Assembly: GCF_022832435.1 (NCBI RefSeq)
Contig: NZ_JALHLF010000006.1
Span: 29,653 to 93,652 of the forward strand
DNA length: 64,000 nt
DNA from: Novosphingobium organovorum
GTDB lineage: Bacteria; Pseudomonadota; Alphaproteobacteria; Sphingomonadales; Sphingomonadaceae
Direction of reading: 5' to 3'
The notes under the pieces were generated by a model. It had not been told where the DNA came from, ran no database searches, and saw only the letters and a program-made list of their open reading frames with translations. The translations under genes and the position numbers were made by a program. Shown here piece after piece: positions 1 through 8,034 of this stretch. Every line of letters starts with the position of its first letter. Positions within the stretch are counted from its first letter, which is position 1.

Positions 1-1
1 G

Positions 2-1177
2 CCGTGGTCGGGCCGGATCATGGCGATGCAGGGCGGTTTCGATTCCGGTCTGGGTTCCTTCAACCGCGCCATCCAGGCCGAACGCCAGCCCGGCTCGACG
101 ATCAAGCCGTTCGTTTACGCGACCGGTCTCGACAATGGCATGACCCCCGCGACACAAGTGCTCGACGGGACGTTCTGCGTCTACCAGGGCGGTCGTCTGG
201 GCCAGAAGTGCTTCCGCAACTTCGCCAATGAAGGCGGCGCGGGGTCGCACACGATGCGCTGGGGCCTTGAGCAGTCGCGCAACCTGATGACCGTGCGCAT
301 CGCCAACGACATCGGCATGGGCAAGGTCATCAAGACCTTCCGGACGATGGGGATCGGGGACTACAAGCCGTACCTCTCCTTTGCCCTGGGCGCTGGCGAG
401 ACGACCGTAGCGCGCATGGCCAATGCCTACTCGGCGCTGGCCAACGACGGGGTGCAGTACCCTGCCTCGGTGATCGACTATATTCAGGACCGCAACGGCA
501 AGGTGATCTGGAAGGCCGATCGCAGCACCTGCGATGGCTGCAACATGCCCGAATGGGACGGCAAGCCGATGCCGCGCATCGGACACAAGGGCAAGCAGGT
601 GATGAACGCCGATACCGCCTACCAGACCGTGCACATGCTCGAGGGCGTGGTGATCCGCGGCACCGCGGTGCGTCTGCGCAGCCTCAATCTGCCGCTGTTC
701 GGCAAGACCGGCACCACCAACGGGCCGACCGACGTGTGGTTCATGGGCGGCAACCAGGACTATGTCGGGGGCGTCTATGTCGGCTACGACAGTCCGCGTT
801 CGCTGGGCGGATGGGCGCAGGGCGGGCGCATTTCGGCGCCGATCTTCAAGGATGTGGTCGAGGCCACGCGTGAGCGCTGGAGCCAGCAGCCGATGATTGC
901 CCCGCCGGGTGTGCGCATGGTGCGGATCGACCGCGTGACCGGCAAGCAGGTCATGGGTGTCGAGCCGACCAACGATCCCAAGGCCTCGGTGATCTGGGAG
1001 GCCTTCAAGCCCGATACCGAACCGCGCCAGTACACCGCGGAGGACGAGTTCACCAAGCGACGCGACGCGCTGATCGCGGAGATCGACAACGCCCGCAAGG
1101 CACGCGAGGACGCGGCGGCACACGCCGCACAGGAAAATTCGAACAACTTCGTCGAGGAACAGGGCGGGATCTATTGA
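2..1177 (+). CDS. mrcA: Penicillin-binding protein 1A, C-terminal part (5' end outside window)
   Basis: This is the transpeptidase half of a class A bifunctional penicillin-binding protein, which polymerises and cross-links peptidoglycan at the outer face of the inner membrane. The reading frame is open from base 2, so the glycosyltransferase domain and membrane anchor lie upstream of the window. The three catalytic boxes are present in order: STIK with the nucleophilic serine at bases 95-97, SRN near base 274, and KTGTT near base 703. The tail after about base 900 is charged and Ala/Glu-rich, as in other alphaproteobacterial PBP1a proteins. The gene ends with TGA at 1175 and is followed by a strong hairpin. 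The family call is firm; the choice of 1A rather than another class A paralogue is from overall resemblance. Confidence 0.9.
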   Translation, partial: PWSGRIMAMQGGFDSGLGSFNRAIQAERQPGSTIKPFVYATGLDNGMTPATQVLDGTFCVYQGGRLGQKCFRNFANEGGAGSHTMRWGLEQSRNLMTVRIANDIGMGKVIKTFRTMGIGDYKPYLSFALGAGETTVARMANAYSALANDGVQYPASVIDYIQDRNGKVIWKADRSTCDGCNMPEWDGKPMPRIGHKGKQVMNADTAYQTVHMLEGVVIRGTAVRLRSLNLPLFGKTGTTNGPTDVWFMGGNQDYVGGVYVGYDSPRSLGGWAQGGRISAPIFKDVVEATRERWSQQPMIAPPGVRMVRIDRVTGKQVMGVEPTNDPKASVIWEAFKPDTEPRQYTAEDEFTKRRDALIAEIDNARKAREDAAAHAAQENSNNFVEEQGGIY

Positions 1178-1181
1178 TCCT

Positions 1182-1223
1182 TTTCCCGCGCATCCACCGC
1201 TTTCGGGGCGGATGCGCGGGAAA
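1182..1223 (+). terminator. Hairpin downstream of the PBP1a gene
   Basis: The arms CCCGCGCATCC (1185-1195) and GGATGCGCGGG (1210-1220) pair perfectly around a 14-nt loop and extend into flanking T/A pairs. There is no clear T tract on either strand, so this may be a weak or factor-assisted terminator or an mRNA-stabilising stem rather than a classical intrinsic terminator. Confidence 0.5.
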
Positions 1224-1224
1224 G

Positions 1225-1244
1225 ATTAGGTATGATTACCTAAT
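1225..1244. promoter_or_regulatory. Perfect inverted repeat, candidate operator before the diguanylate cyclase
   Basis: The arms ATTAGGTA (1225-1232) and TACCTAAT (1237-1244) form a perfect 8-bp dyad with a 4-bp spacer. It sits 60 bp before the start of the diguanylate cyclase in the only AT-rich stretch nearby. A symmetric site of this size is typical for a dimeric repressor or activator, but the regulator is not identifiable from the sequence. Confidence 0.45.
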
Positions 1245-1304
1245 ATTAAATCGCTTGCACCCATAGATGGCCTGAACGGACGGGATAATGGGTTCAGGGG
1301 TCGC

Positions 1305-2504
1305 ATGGCACAGTATTCCTCGCGCGGGCTGACGCTGCGCTATATCGTCGCACTCGCCCTGATCGCGCTGCTGACGATCATCTCGCACCTCGTGCTCACC
1401 CAGACCTTGCGCGCGAACGAGGGCTCTGCCGCAATCATCAACATGAGCGGGCGCCAGCGCATGCTCTCGCAGCGCATCAACGGGCTCGCGGTCGACCTGC
1501 ATCTGGGCAACGCCTCGGCGCGCGCGCCGCTGGCCGACGCGATCGACCAGTTTGCGAGGGCGCACGAAACGCTGCGCGCGCTCGCCAGCGGGACCGGGGC
1601 GGCCTCGATCGGTGAACGGCGGCTATCCGACGTCTATTACGGCGCGGGCGATGTCGACCGGCTGACGCGCCGCTATCTGGATGCCGCGCGGCGCATTCTC
1701 GAGCGCCCAAGCGCCAAGCGTGTGCGGGCCAATCCTGCGGAAATGGCGGACTTGCGTACGCTGGCGGACCTGGCGCGCGGGCCGCTGCTGGCCGGGCTCG
1801 AGCAGGTCGTGTCGATCCACCAGTCTGTCAGCGAAGGGCGCACGCAGCGGATGGAGGACATCCAGTGGGCGATCCTGCTGATCGTCCTGATGACGCTGAC
1901 GTTCGAGGCGTTCTTCATCTTCCGGCCGATGGAGCGTTCGATTTCGCGCCATGTCGCGCAGTTGCTCACCATGGCCGACCGCGACTACCTGACCGGGGTG
2001 CTCAACCGGCGGGCGTTTACGGCGCGCGCCGAGGCCGAAATCCAGCGCTCGCGCCGCCACGCACGCAAGTTGTCGTTGCTGCTGATCGACGTCGATCACT
2101 TCAAGCAGGTCAACGACCGGCACGGGCATCTGGCGGGCGATGCGGTGCTGGTCGCGATCGCCCGGTCGATCGATTCCGCCGCGCGGCGCGAGGATCTGGT
2201 CGGGCGCATGGGCGGTGAGGAATTCGCCGTGCTGCTGCCCGAAACGGGCTACGCGGGCGCGATCGAGGTGGCCGAGCGGCTGCGCGCGGCGATTGCCGAA
2301 ACGCCGGTGGAGCTGGGCGAAAAGACGATTGCCGCAACGGTCAGCATCGGTGTCGCGCCGATCGAACTGAACGGTCCGCGCGGGCTCGTCGCGGCAATGG
2401 GGAGCGCGGACAAAATGCTCTATCGGGCCAAGGACGCGGGCCGCAACTGCGTGCGGCCGAGCCTTGCGGGGGTTGCCACCGGGGGGCAGGCCGCCGCGTC
2501 CTGA
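1305..2504 (+). CDS. Membrane diguanylate cyclase with PilJ-type sensor domain
   Basis: Predicted to make cyclic di-GMP from two GTP at the inner membrane. Two hydrophobic segments (about residues 11-31 and 187-206) flank a periplasmic region of about 155 residues. That region carries the GRQRMLSQR signature of the type IV pili methyl-accepting chemotaxis N-terminal (PilJ) domain. The GGDEF domain covers about residues 225-390, with active-site motif GGEEF at 303-307. An RxxD product-inhibition site (R294-D297) lies exactly five residues before it, so feedback inhibition is expected. The gene is monocistronic; its neighbours face differently or are separated by hairpins. A dyad operator lies 60 bp upstream. 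The signal sensed is unknown. An HD-GYP protein at 36973 is the only obvious opposing enzyme in the window. Confidence 0.88.
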   Translation: MAQYSSRGLTLRYIVALALIALLTIISHLVLTQTLRANEGSAAIINMSGRQRMLSQRINGLAVDLHLGNASARAPLADAIDQFARAHETLRALASGTGAASIGERRLSDVYYGAGDVDRLTRRYLDAARRILERPSAKRVRANPAEMADLRTLADLARGPLLAGLEQVVSIHQSVSEGRTQRMEDIQWAILLIVLMTLTFEAFFIFRPMERSISRHVAQLLTMADRDYLTGVLNRRAFTARAEAEIQRSRRHARKLSLLLIDVDHFKQVNDRHGHLAGDAVLVAIARSIDSAARREDLVGRMGGEEFAVLLPETGYAGAIEVAERLRAAIAETPVELGEKTIAATVSIGVAPIELNGPRGLVAAMGSADKMLYRAKDAGRNCVRPSLAGVATGGQAAAS

Positions 2505-2529
2505 ACGCGGTGGCGCGGGCTCGCGCTGC

Positions 2530-3522
2530 TTAAAACGAGGACTGCGGCGCGGGCTGGGTAAAGTCGACGACCGCATCCTCGCGCTTCTCCGGGCGGATGT
2601 AGATCGAGGAAATCGAGGGCGAGAGGCGCTTGAGACGCTGTTCGAGATCCTCGATCATCGTTTCGGCGTCCCCCATCGTGACGCTGTCTTCGAAATCGGC
2701 GCTTATCGCGACGAAAATCGCCTGGGGTGCGGTGTGCAGCGTGCGCACGTGGTTGACCGCGACGATCGCGGGATGCGCCGCCACGGTCTCGCGCAGCGCA
2801 CGGATCAGCGCCGGGTCCGCCGCTTCGCCGATGAGCAGTCCCTTGGCCTCGCGCGCGAGCAGTACCGCGACAGCAGCCAGGACGAGCCCGATCAGCACCG
2901 AGGCCGCGCCGTCGATACGCGGATCGGCGAAATGGACGCTGCCCCACACCCCCAACGCGGCGATGGCGAGGCCGATGAGCGCGGCGCTGTCCTCGAACAG
3001 GACGATGAACGCGGCCGGGTCCTTGCTGCGCCGGATCGCCTTCCACCAGCTCTGGCGGCCGCGCGCGGCGTTGAATTCGCGCATCGCGAGAAACCAGCTC
3101 GACCCTTCGAGGGCAAAGGCGATGGCGATGACGATATAGCTCAGCGTCGGGTCTTCGACCGCGTGCGGCTTGCGGATATGGGCCAGCCCTTCGTAGATCG
3201 AGGCGCCCGCGCCGACGGCAAAGATCAGGATGGCGACCACGAGCGCCCAGAAATAGAGCTCGCGGCCGTAGCCGAAGGGGTGTTCGGCATCGGGCGGGCG
3301 ACCGGCACGCTTCTGGCCGTAGAGCAGCAGGACCTGATTGCCGCTGTCGACCAGCGAGTGGATCGCCTCGGTCGCCATCGAGGAGGAGCCGCTGATCGTC
3401 GCGGCGGCGAACTTGGCGACCGCGATGCCAAGGTTCGCGGCGAGCGCGCCGTAAAGCACGATGTTCTTGCGGATGTGGGTGAGCGCGGTGGTGCCATCGC
3501 TCGGTGTCTGGGAATGGGCCAT
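2530..3522 (-). CDS. Cation diffusion facilitator (CDF) family metal transporter
   Basis: A 330-residue inner-membrane antiporter of the CDF family, which exports divalent metal ions. It has the conserved HSLVD metal-site motif in the second membrane segment (residues 55-59), the HPFGYGRE signature just after it, five or six hydrophobic segments in the first 220 residues, and a C-terminal cytoplasmic domain. The fifth membrane segment reads FEDSAALIG and lacks the HxxxD pair of classical zinc exporters such as YiiP. It therefore resembles the subgroup related to mammalian SLC30A9, and the substrate (Zn, Fe or Mn) should be left open. No metal regulator is adjacent. It is convergent with the diguanylate cyclase, 25 bp away. 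Confidence 0.85.
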   Translation of the reverse strand: MAHSQTPSDGTTALTHIRKNIVLYGALAANLGIAVAKFAAATISGSSSMATEAIHSLVDSGNQVLLLYGQKRAGRPPDAEHPFGYGRELYFWALVVAILIFAVGAGASIYEGLAHIRKPHAVEDPTLSYIVIAIAFALEGSSWFLAMREFNAARGRQSWWKAIRRSKDPAAFIVLFEDSAALIGLAIAALGVWGSVHFADPRIDGAASVLIGLVLAAVAVLLAREAKGLLIGEAADPALIRALRETVAAHPAIVAVNHVRTLHTAPQAIFVAISADFEDSVTMGDAETMIEDLEQRLKRLSPSISSIYIRPEKREDAVVDFTQPAPQSSF

Positions 3523-3575
3523 GATCTTTCAACGCATGGAAAAGGCGCCGAATACAAGGAAAAACTGTCCGTCAG

Positions 3576-4673
3576 TCAGCCCACATCGACGCTTTGTGCG
3601 CCTCGCCACTGGCGCATGACGAGATAGGGGCCGTGCAGCGCCGCGCGTTCGTAGACCCCAAAGCCCAGTTTGGTGCCCGGATCGCCGTGCGCAGCGTCGA
3701 GCCAGGTGACCTGTTCGAGCCCGAGCCGCAGTCCCGACCGGCCCGGCCCGACCGCGCGCGCCATCGCTTCGCCGACCAGCCGCGCGACGTCGTGGCCGAG
3801 CGCGATGGAGGGCGCGTCCTGCAGGGCCGCGGCATGGGTTTCGAGCGCGCGCGCCAGAACCGGGTTGCGCACGCTTACCGTCGCCACGTGGAACCAGCCC
3901 TCGCAAGCGGCGGCGTCTAGCGTGATCGCGGCGGCGCTGGCGCAGTTGGTGAGGCATGGCCCGGTAAATCCGGCGGATCGCAGGCGGGCTGCCAGCGCGC
4001 GCGCCGGGTGGCCCTGGCCGAGATAGACCAGAGCGTCGCAAGAGGGGGCGCTGTGCGGCGCCGTCGCAGCGGCTACCACTGTATCGAGCGCTGCCGGCTC
4101 GGGTCGTTCGTCCAGCGCGGCGATGGCGGAAGGCGCAAAACCGTGCAGTGCGCCTTGTCCGGCGAACTGCCTTGCCAGCCGCTCGCCAAACGGCGTCGCA
4201 TCGTGGACGACGAGCGGCGCGCGGCATTCCAGCGTGCGCAGATGCCCGGCAATAAGGGCGGCCTCCTGCGCCGGGTTGCCGGTCTGCAACTGGAACACGT
4301 GGCGGCCGCGCGCGCGATCCTCGTCGGTGCAGATGAGCGTGGGCAGGCGCAGCGCCTCGGCGAGCGGCGCGGCGACGCGCGCGTTGTCGCCCACGAACGG
4401 GCCGATGACCAGATCGACCGGCGTTTCGGCGAGCCGCCGGTAAGCGGCCTCGAGCGCATCGGCGGTGCCACCGGGAAGCCCCAGCGCATAAGCGTGCACG
4501 ATCGCGACGGAGCCGCAAAGCCGTCCGGCCTCGATCAGCGATCGGGCCTCGCGCTCGATCCATCCGGCAAGATCGCCGGGGCCGCCGTCGTCGAGCCCCA
4601 TCGGCCCGCCGCGATCGGCGCTATCGTTGAGAATACCGATCGTGATCGTGCCCGTCATGTTCCTGAACCCCAT
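3576..4673 (-). CDS. Type I periplasmic-binding-fold receptor without signal peptide (Leu/Ile/Val-binding-like)
   Basis: The protein has the two-lobed fold pattern of branched-chain amino-acid binding proteins of ABC transporters: TITIGILND at the N-terminus, the LVIGPFVGDNARVAAPLAE segment near residue 140, and alternating strands with Rossmann-like spacing. No signal peptide or lipobox is visible, and no permease or ATPase gene lies nearby, so a transport role is doubtful. It may be a cytoplasmic sensor of the AmiC type. The first ATG (4673) and a second (4658) are both possible; neither has a good ribosome binding site. The fold call is moderate and the ligand unknown. Confidence 0.55.
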   Translation of the reverse strand: MGFRNMTGTITIGILNDSADRGGPMGLDDGGPGDLAGWIEREARSLIEAGRLCGSVAIVHAYALGLPGGTADALEAAYRRLAETPVDLVIGPFVGDNARVAAPLAEALRLPTLICTDEDRARGRHVFQLQTGNPAQEAALIAGHLRTLECRAPLVVHDATPFGERLARQFAGQGALHGFAPSAIAALDERPEPAALDTVVAAATAPHSAPSCDALVYLGQGHPARALAARLRSAGFTGPCLTNCASAAAITLDAAACEGWFHVATVSVRNPVLARALETHAAALQDAPSIALGHDVARLVGEAMARAVGPGRSGLRLGLEQVTWLDAAHGDPGTKLGFGVYERAALHGPYLVMRQWRGAQSVDVG

Positions 4674-4783
4674 CGCCTGAACCCGCCGTCAGGGCGGGCG
4701 CGCGCGCCGTGCGGCGGCGCGTGTCGCGAAGGGAAAACCGTCAGCGGGCAAAAGGCTCCGGGGACCGGTCGCGGGGGCGCTGG

Positions 4784-5212
4784 TTACTTGCGTCCGGCGA
4801 GCACGCAGCGCATGGCATCGGCGGGCGTGGCGGGGTCCGCGAGGCGCAGGAAGCCGCTGGACACGCGCTTGAAACGCATGTTCTGCAGCTTGCCTCCGGT
4901 CATCACCACATCGTCGCCGGTGAGCAGGTAGCTGCCGCGCACGCCACCGGCCTTGTAGCTCGAGGCGTTGACGATGCTGAAGTTGTACGCGGGCATCGGC
5001 TCGCCGATGAGACCGCCCGCATCGCCCGGCTTCTCACAGGTGTAGCGGCCCAGGCTCAGCGTGTCGATCCGGCCGCCCGGAACCGGCGGCGGCGCGGGCT
5101 CGGCGACAGCGGCCTCCACCGTGCCGGGGACGAGCGCGGCGAGCGCAAGCAGGGCCGCCAGAGCGAAGGCGGGGCGAGACAGGGAGTGGACAGGTTCGAG
5201 GGTGCGGATCAT
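4784..5212 (-). CDS. Secreted hypothetical protein of 142 residues
   Basis: The first 35 residues form a convincing Sec signal peptide (basic start, Ala/Leu core, cleavage near VEAAVA). The mature part is about 105 residues with two cysteines far apart (in RYTCEK and MRCVLAG), which could form one disulfide in the periplasm. I do not recognise a named domain. It is divergent from efp, with 145 bp between the two starts. The start at 5212 was chosen because the open frame further upstream runs through the antisense of efp and has no signal sequence. Confidence 0.6.
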   Translation of the reverse strand: MIRTLEPVHSLSRPAFALAALLALAALVPGTVEAAVAEPAPPPVPGGRIDTLSLGRYTCEKPGDAGGLIGEPMPAYNFSIVNASSYKAGGVRGSYLLTGDDVVMTGGKLQNMRFKRVSSGFLRLADPATPADAMRCVLAGRK

Positions 5213-5357
5213 GTCCCGCTCGCTAGCATCGGCGCGAGGCAATTGCCATGCCCGTCTCGCTGGTCTAAGGGGCGCAGGATTTGCAGCTGCGCCCACAGAA
5301 CCAACCTCTGCACGGCGCAGGCACCAGTCAGCTCTTTCCCATCGAAGGCAGGTTTTC

Positions 5358-5921
5358 ATGAAGATCAGCGGCGTCGACATTCGTCCCGGCAACATTCTCG
5401 AATACGAAAAAGGCATCTGGAAGGTTGCCAAGACGCAGCACACCCAGCCGGGCAAGGGCGGCGCGTACATGCAGGTCGAGATGAAGAACCTCATCGATGG
5501 CCGCAAGACCAACGTGCGTTTCCGCAGCGCCGACACGATCGAGAAGGTCCGTCTCGACACCAAGGACTTCCAGTACCTTTACGCCGAAGGCGACATGCTG
5601 GTGTTCATGGACACCGAGACCTACGAGCAGATCAACCTGCCGGCCGATCTCGTGGGCGATGCCGCAGCCTTCCTCCAGGACGGCATGGAAGTCGCGCTCG
5701 AGCTGTGGGAAGAACGCCCGATCTCGGTCCAGCTGCCCGAGCAGGTCGAAGCCACCATCGTCGAGGCCGACGCCGTCGTGAAGGGCCAGACCGCCTCGTC
5801 GAGCTACAAGCCCGCCGTGCTCGACAACGGTGTGCGCGTCATGGTTCCGCCGCACATCGAGAGCGGTACGCGCATCGTCGTCGACGTCTACGAAAAGGCT
5901 TACGTGAAGAAGGCGGATTGA
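5358..5921 (+). CDS. efp: Translation elongation factor P
   Basis: EF-P binds between the P and E sites of the ribosome and rescues stalling at consecutive prolines. The 187-residue length and three beta-barrel domains match the family. The loop that reaches the peptidyl-transferase centre reads QPGKGGAY, with lysine 33 at its tip. This is the type usually modified by beta-lysylation or left unmodified, not the arginine (rhamnosylated) type. The C-terminal stretch around [14 protein letters not shown] is characteristic. The ATG at 5358 fits the family N-terminus [13 protein letters not shown] small exported protein gene follows after 2 bp. Confidence 0.97.
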   Translation: MKISGVDIRPGNILEYEKGIWKVAKTQHTQPGKGGAYMQVEMKNLIDGRKTNVRFRSADTIEKVRLDTKDFQYLYAEGDMLVFMDTETYEQINLPADLVGDAAAFLQDGMEVALELWEERPISVQLPEQVEATIVEADAVVKGQTASSSYKPAVLDNGVRVMVPPHIESGTRIVVDVYEKAYVKKAD

Positions 5922-5923
5922 TC

Positions 5924-6364
5924 ATGAGCAAGCGAATTGTCGAACGCGTGGGCGCACTGGCATCGGCTGTGACGCTGGCGCTCGCGCCGGTCGTGGCGAG
6001 TGCCGCGGCCTCGGCGGCCGTACCCGCGCCGGTCGCGGCTCCGGCGGTGGCCGGTACGCCAGCGAAGAACCCGGACACGAAGAACGTGATGCTCTATCTC
6101 GACGTGTTCTACGCCGCGCTGCACTCCGACAAGGTGGACCATACGGTCAAGCAGCGCCTGGTCGGCTGCCTGTACGACAATTCGCTGCACAAGATCACCA
6201 CCGCCATGGACAACACCATCGCGCAGAACGCGGGCAAGGTCCATCTCGACAAGCCCAACGAAGTGCTCGACGTGATGGCGCTCATCTGTGGTTACAAGCC
6301 CAAGGCCGCGGCCGCCGCAGCCAAGGCTCCGGCCAAGGCCGGGCCCGGCATGAAGGGACGCTGA
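5924..6364 (+). CDS. Small exported alanine-rich protein
   Basis: Starts 2 bp after the efp stop and is probably co-transcribed and translationally coupled. The protein of 146 residues has a signal peptide (about residues 1-27), an Ala/Pro/Val-rich linker to about residue 45, and a folded central part with two cysteines (in VGCLYDN and LICGYKP). It ends in a lysine/alanine-rich tail. No named domain is recognised. The repeated low-complexity A/P/K segments suggest a periplasmic or envelope protein. Confidence 0.7.
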   Translation: MSKRIVERVGALASAVTLALAPVVASAAASAAVPAPVAAPAVAGTPAKNPDTKNVMLYLDVFYAALHSDKVDHTVKQRLVGCLYDNSLHKITTAMDNTIAQNAGKVHLDKPNEVLDVMALICGYKPKAAAAAAKAPAKAGPGMKGR

Positions 6365-6446
6365 GCGCCCTCACCGGGTGGTGATGGCCGGTCCATTGGT
6401 ATATTGATGCGCCGGTCCCGTCCGGCGGTAGGAGCAAGTAAAGGTT

Positions 6447-7268
6447 ATGGCCGCAATTTCCGGTCTCATCCGCGTCATGGAAAAGGCCGCCCGCAAGGCT
6501 GGCGGCCGCCTTCGTCGCGATTTTGGTGAAGTCGAGCACCTTCAGGTCTCGCGCAAGGGTCCTGCGGACTTCGTCTCGAAGGCCGACCAAGCCGCCGAGC
6601 GCACGATCTGGGACGAACTGCGCGCGGCGCGCCCCGACTGGGGCTTCCTGTTCGAGGAAGGCGGCACGATCGAGGGCGATCCTACCAAGCCGCGCTTCAT
6701 CGTTGATCCGCTCGACGGGACGACCAACTTCCTGCACGGCATTCCCCACTTCGCGATCTCGATCGCGGTGCAGGAACCGCGCCTTGACGGGAAGGGCTGG
6801 GGCGAAGTGACCGCCGGCCTCATCTACCAGCCGATCACCGACGAGAGCTTCTGGGCCGAAAAGAGCCGCGGCGCCTGGCTGCACGATGCGCGTCTGCGCG
6901 TGTCCTCGCGGCGCCATCTCGATGAAAGCCTGATCGCTACGGGTATTCCCTTCGCCGGGCATGGCAACGTGGCCGAATGGTCGCGTATCTATCAGTCGAT
7001 CGCGCCACAAGTGGCGGGTATCCGCCGCTTCGGCTCGGCCGCGCTCGACCTCGCGTGGGTCGCGGCAGGCCGCTATGAAGGCTTCTGGGAAGCCGGTCTC
7101 AAGCCCTGGGATACCGCGGCAGGTTGTCTTCTGGTGCGCGAAGCGGGCGGTTTCGTGTCGGACTGGAAGGGCCGTTCGCTGCCCTATTGCGACGAGCAGA
7201 TCCTGGCCGGCAACGACACGCTGCACTCGCGCCTCCACAAGCTCCTGGCCAACGCGCTCAAGGACTGA
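6447..7268 (+). CDS. suhB: Inositol monophosphatase family protein (SuhB)
   Basis: A 273-residue magnesium-dependent phosphatase that hydrolyses inositol-1-phosphate. In many bacteria the homologue also acts in ribosomal RNA antitermination and assembly. Metal ligands are visible as FEEGG (near residues 69-73) and DPLDGTTNF (near 90-98). The C-terminal metal and substrate motif KPWDTAAG is near residues 217-224. A short TATATT element with TG extension near 6397-6405 may be its promoter, and a classical terminator follows at 7328. Confidence 0.93.
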   Translation: MAAISGLIRVMEKAARKAGGRLRRDFGEVEHLQVSRKGPADFVSKADQAAERTIWDELRAARPDWGFLFEEGGTIEGDPTKPRFIVDPLDGTTNFLHGIPHFAISIAVQEPRLDGKGWGEVTAGLIYQPITDESFWAEKSRGAWLHDARLRVSSRRHLDESLIATGIPFAGHGNVAEWSRIYQSIAPQVAGIRRFGSAALDLAWVAAGRYEGFWEAGLKPWDTAAGCLLVREAGGFVSDWKGRSLPYCDEQILAGNDTLHSRLHKLLANALKD

Positions 7269-7327
7269 TCGGCAGGTTCCGCGCCCGTTCGGGGGGCGGT
7301 AATGATCTGCGCTTTGGTTATCACAGT

Positions 7328-7365
7328 CAGCCGCTCCGGTTCGTTCCGGGGCGGCTGTCTTTTTA
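7328..7365 (+). terminator. Intrinsic terminator after suhB
   Basis: A stem of 12 pairs (CAGCCGC...GCGGCTG outside, CCGG/CCGG inside) with loop TTCGTT is followed directly by TCTTTTT. This is a textbook rho-independent terminator for the suhB transcript. Confidence 0.9.
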
Positions 7366-7417
7366 GTGCCATCGCCGCGCCACGGAACTTTCGCAGGCAC
7401 CGGATATTGTTTCCGGC

Positions 7418-7771
7418 ATGGCGGTGCGACGAACATGGTCTTTGGGCATGGCGGGCTGTTTGCTCGTTATGGCTGGCAAAGCGGAGGCGCAGGCGGGTCT
7501 GCCCGGCCCGGCAGATGCGCGTATCGGCGCATCGGGTGCGGCGTTCGACATGCGTGCGCTGGGGTCCGGCGCGCTTAGCGGCGCGCTGCGGGCGCGCAGC
7601 GCGCGGCTCGAACTTGGTGCGCCGCCCGAGGCGGGCGATGCGCCGATCAAGCTGCGCCTGCGCTACATGCCCCAGCCCGGCGGTCCGCGCTTCGAAATCG
7701 GCTCGATTGGTTCGCGCAAGGGGGCGATGAAGCGCCAACTCCTCCACGTCGCGCTGGACTGGAGCTTTTGA
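7418..7771 (+). CDS. Small exported hypothetical protein
   Basis: A 117-residue product with an N-terminal signal peptide (basic MAVRR, hydrophobic core, cleavage near AEAQAG). A mature part of about 92 residues ends in Phe, as many outer-membrane or periplasmic beta proteins do. No domain is recognised. The gene sits alone between the suhB terminator and the tRNA-Leu promoter. The ribosome binding site is weak, so the start is uncertain. Confidence 0.5.
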   Translation: MAVRRTWSLGMAGCLLVMAGKAEAQAGLPGPADARIGASGAAFDMRALGSGALSGALRARSARLELGAPPEAGDAPIKLRLRYMPQPGGPRFEIGSIGSRKGAMKRQLLHVALDWSF

Positions 7772-7838
7772 ACGCTCGGAACAGCCCAGGCCTGCTCTGG
7801 CCTCTTGATGCTCCACGCAAAAAGCCACGATTGGCCCC

Positions 7839-7867
7839 TTGAACGCCGAGAGCGGTACGGCTAAGCG
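7839..7867 (+). promoter_or_regulatory. Sigma-70 type promoter for tRNA-Leu
   Basis: TTGAAC (7839-7844) and TAAGCG (7862-7867) are separated by exactly 17 bp. They lie 18 bp upstream of the mature tRNA 5' end, a suitable distance for transcription to start just before the tRNA. Confidence 0.55.
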
Positions 7868-7884
7868 TCTCGACCTCATCTGCT

Positions 7885-7968
7885 GCCCCTGTGGCGGAAT
7901 GGTAGACGCGAACGACTCAAAATCGTTTGTCGCAAGGCGTGCCCGTTCGAGTCGGGCCAGGGGCACCA
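7885..7968 (+). tRNA. tRNA-Leu (anticodon CAA)
   Basis: A class II tRNA of 84 nt with encoded CCA (7966-7968). The acceptor arms GCCCCTG (7885-7891) and CAGGGGC (7958-7964) pair perfectly. The T arm is GCCCG/CGGGC around TTCGAGT. The anticodon stem AACGA/TCGTT encloses CTCAAAA, giving anticodon CAA, which reads UUG leucine codons. A variable arm of about 13 nt is as expected for Leu. Confidence 0.95.
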
Positions 7969-8034
7969 CGATCGCGCGGGCGAAGCGTCTGGCAGGGCTT
8001 GCCTTTTGGTGTCCTTCGCATAGCTTGCCTGGCC

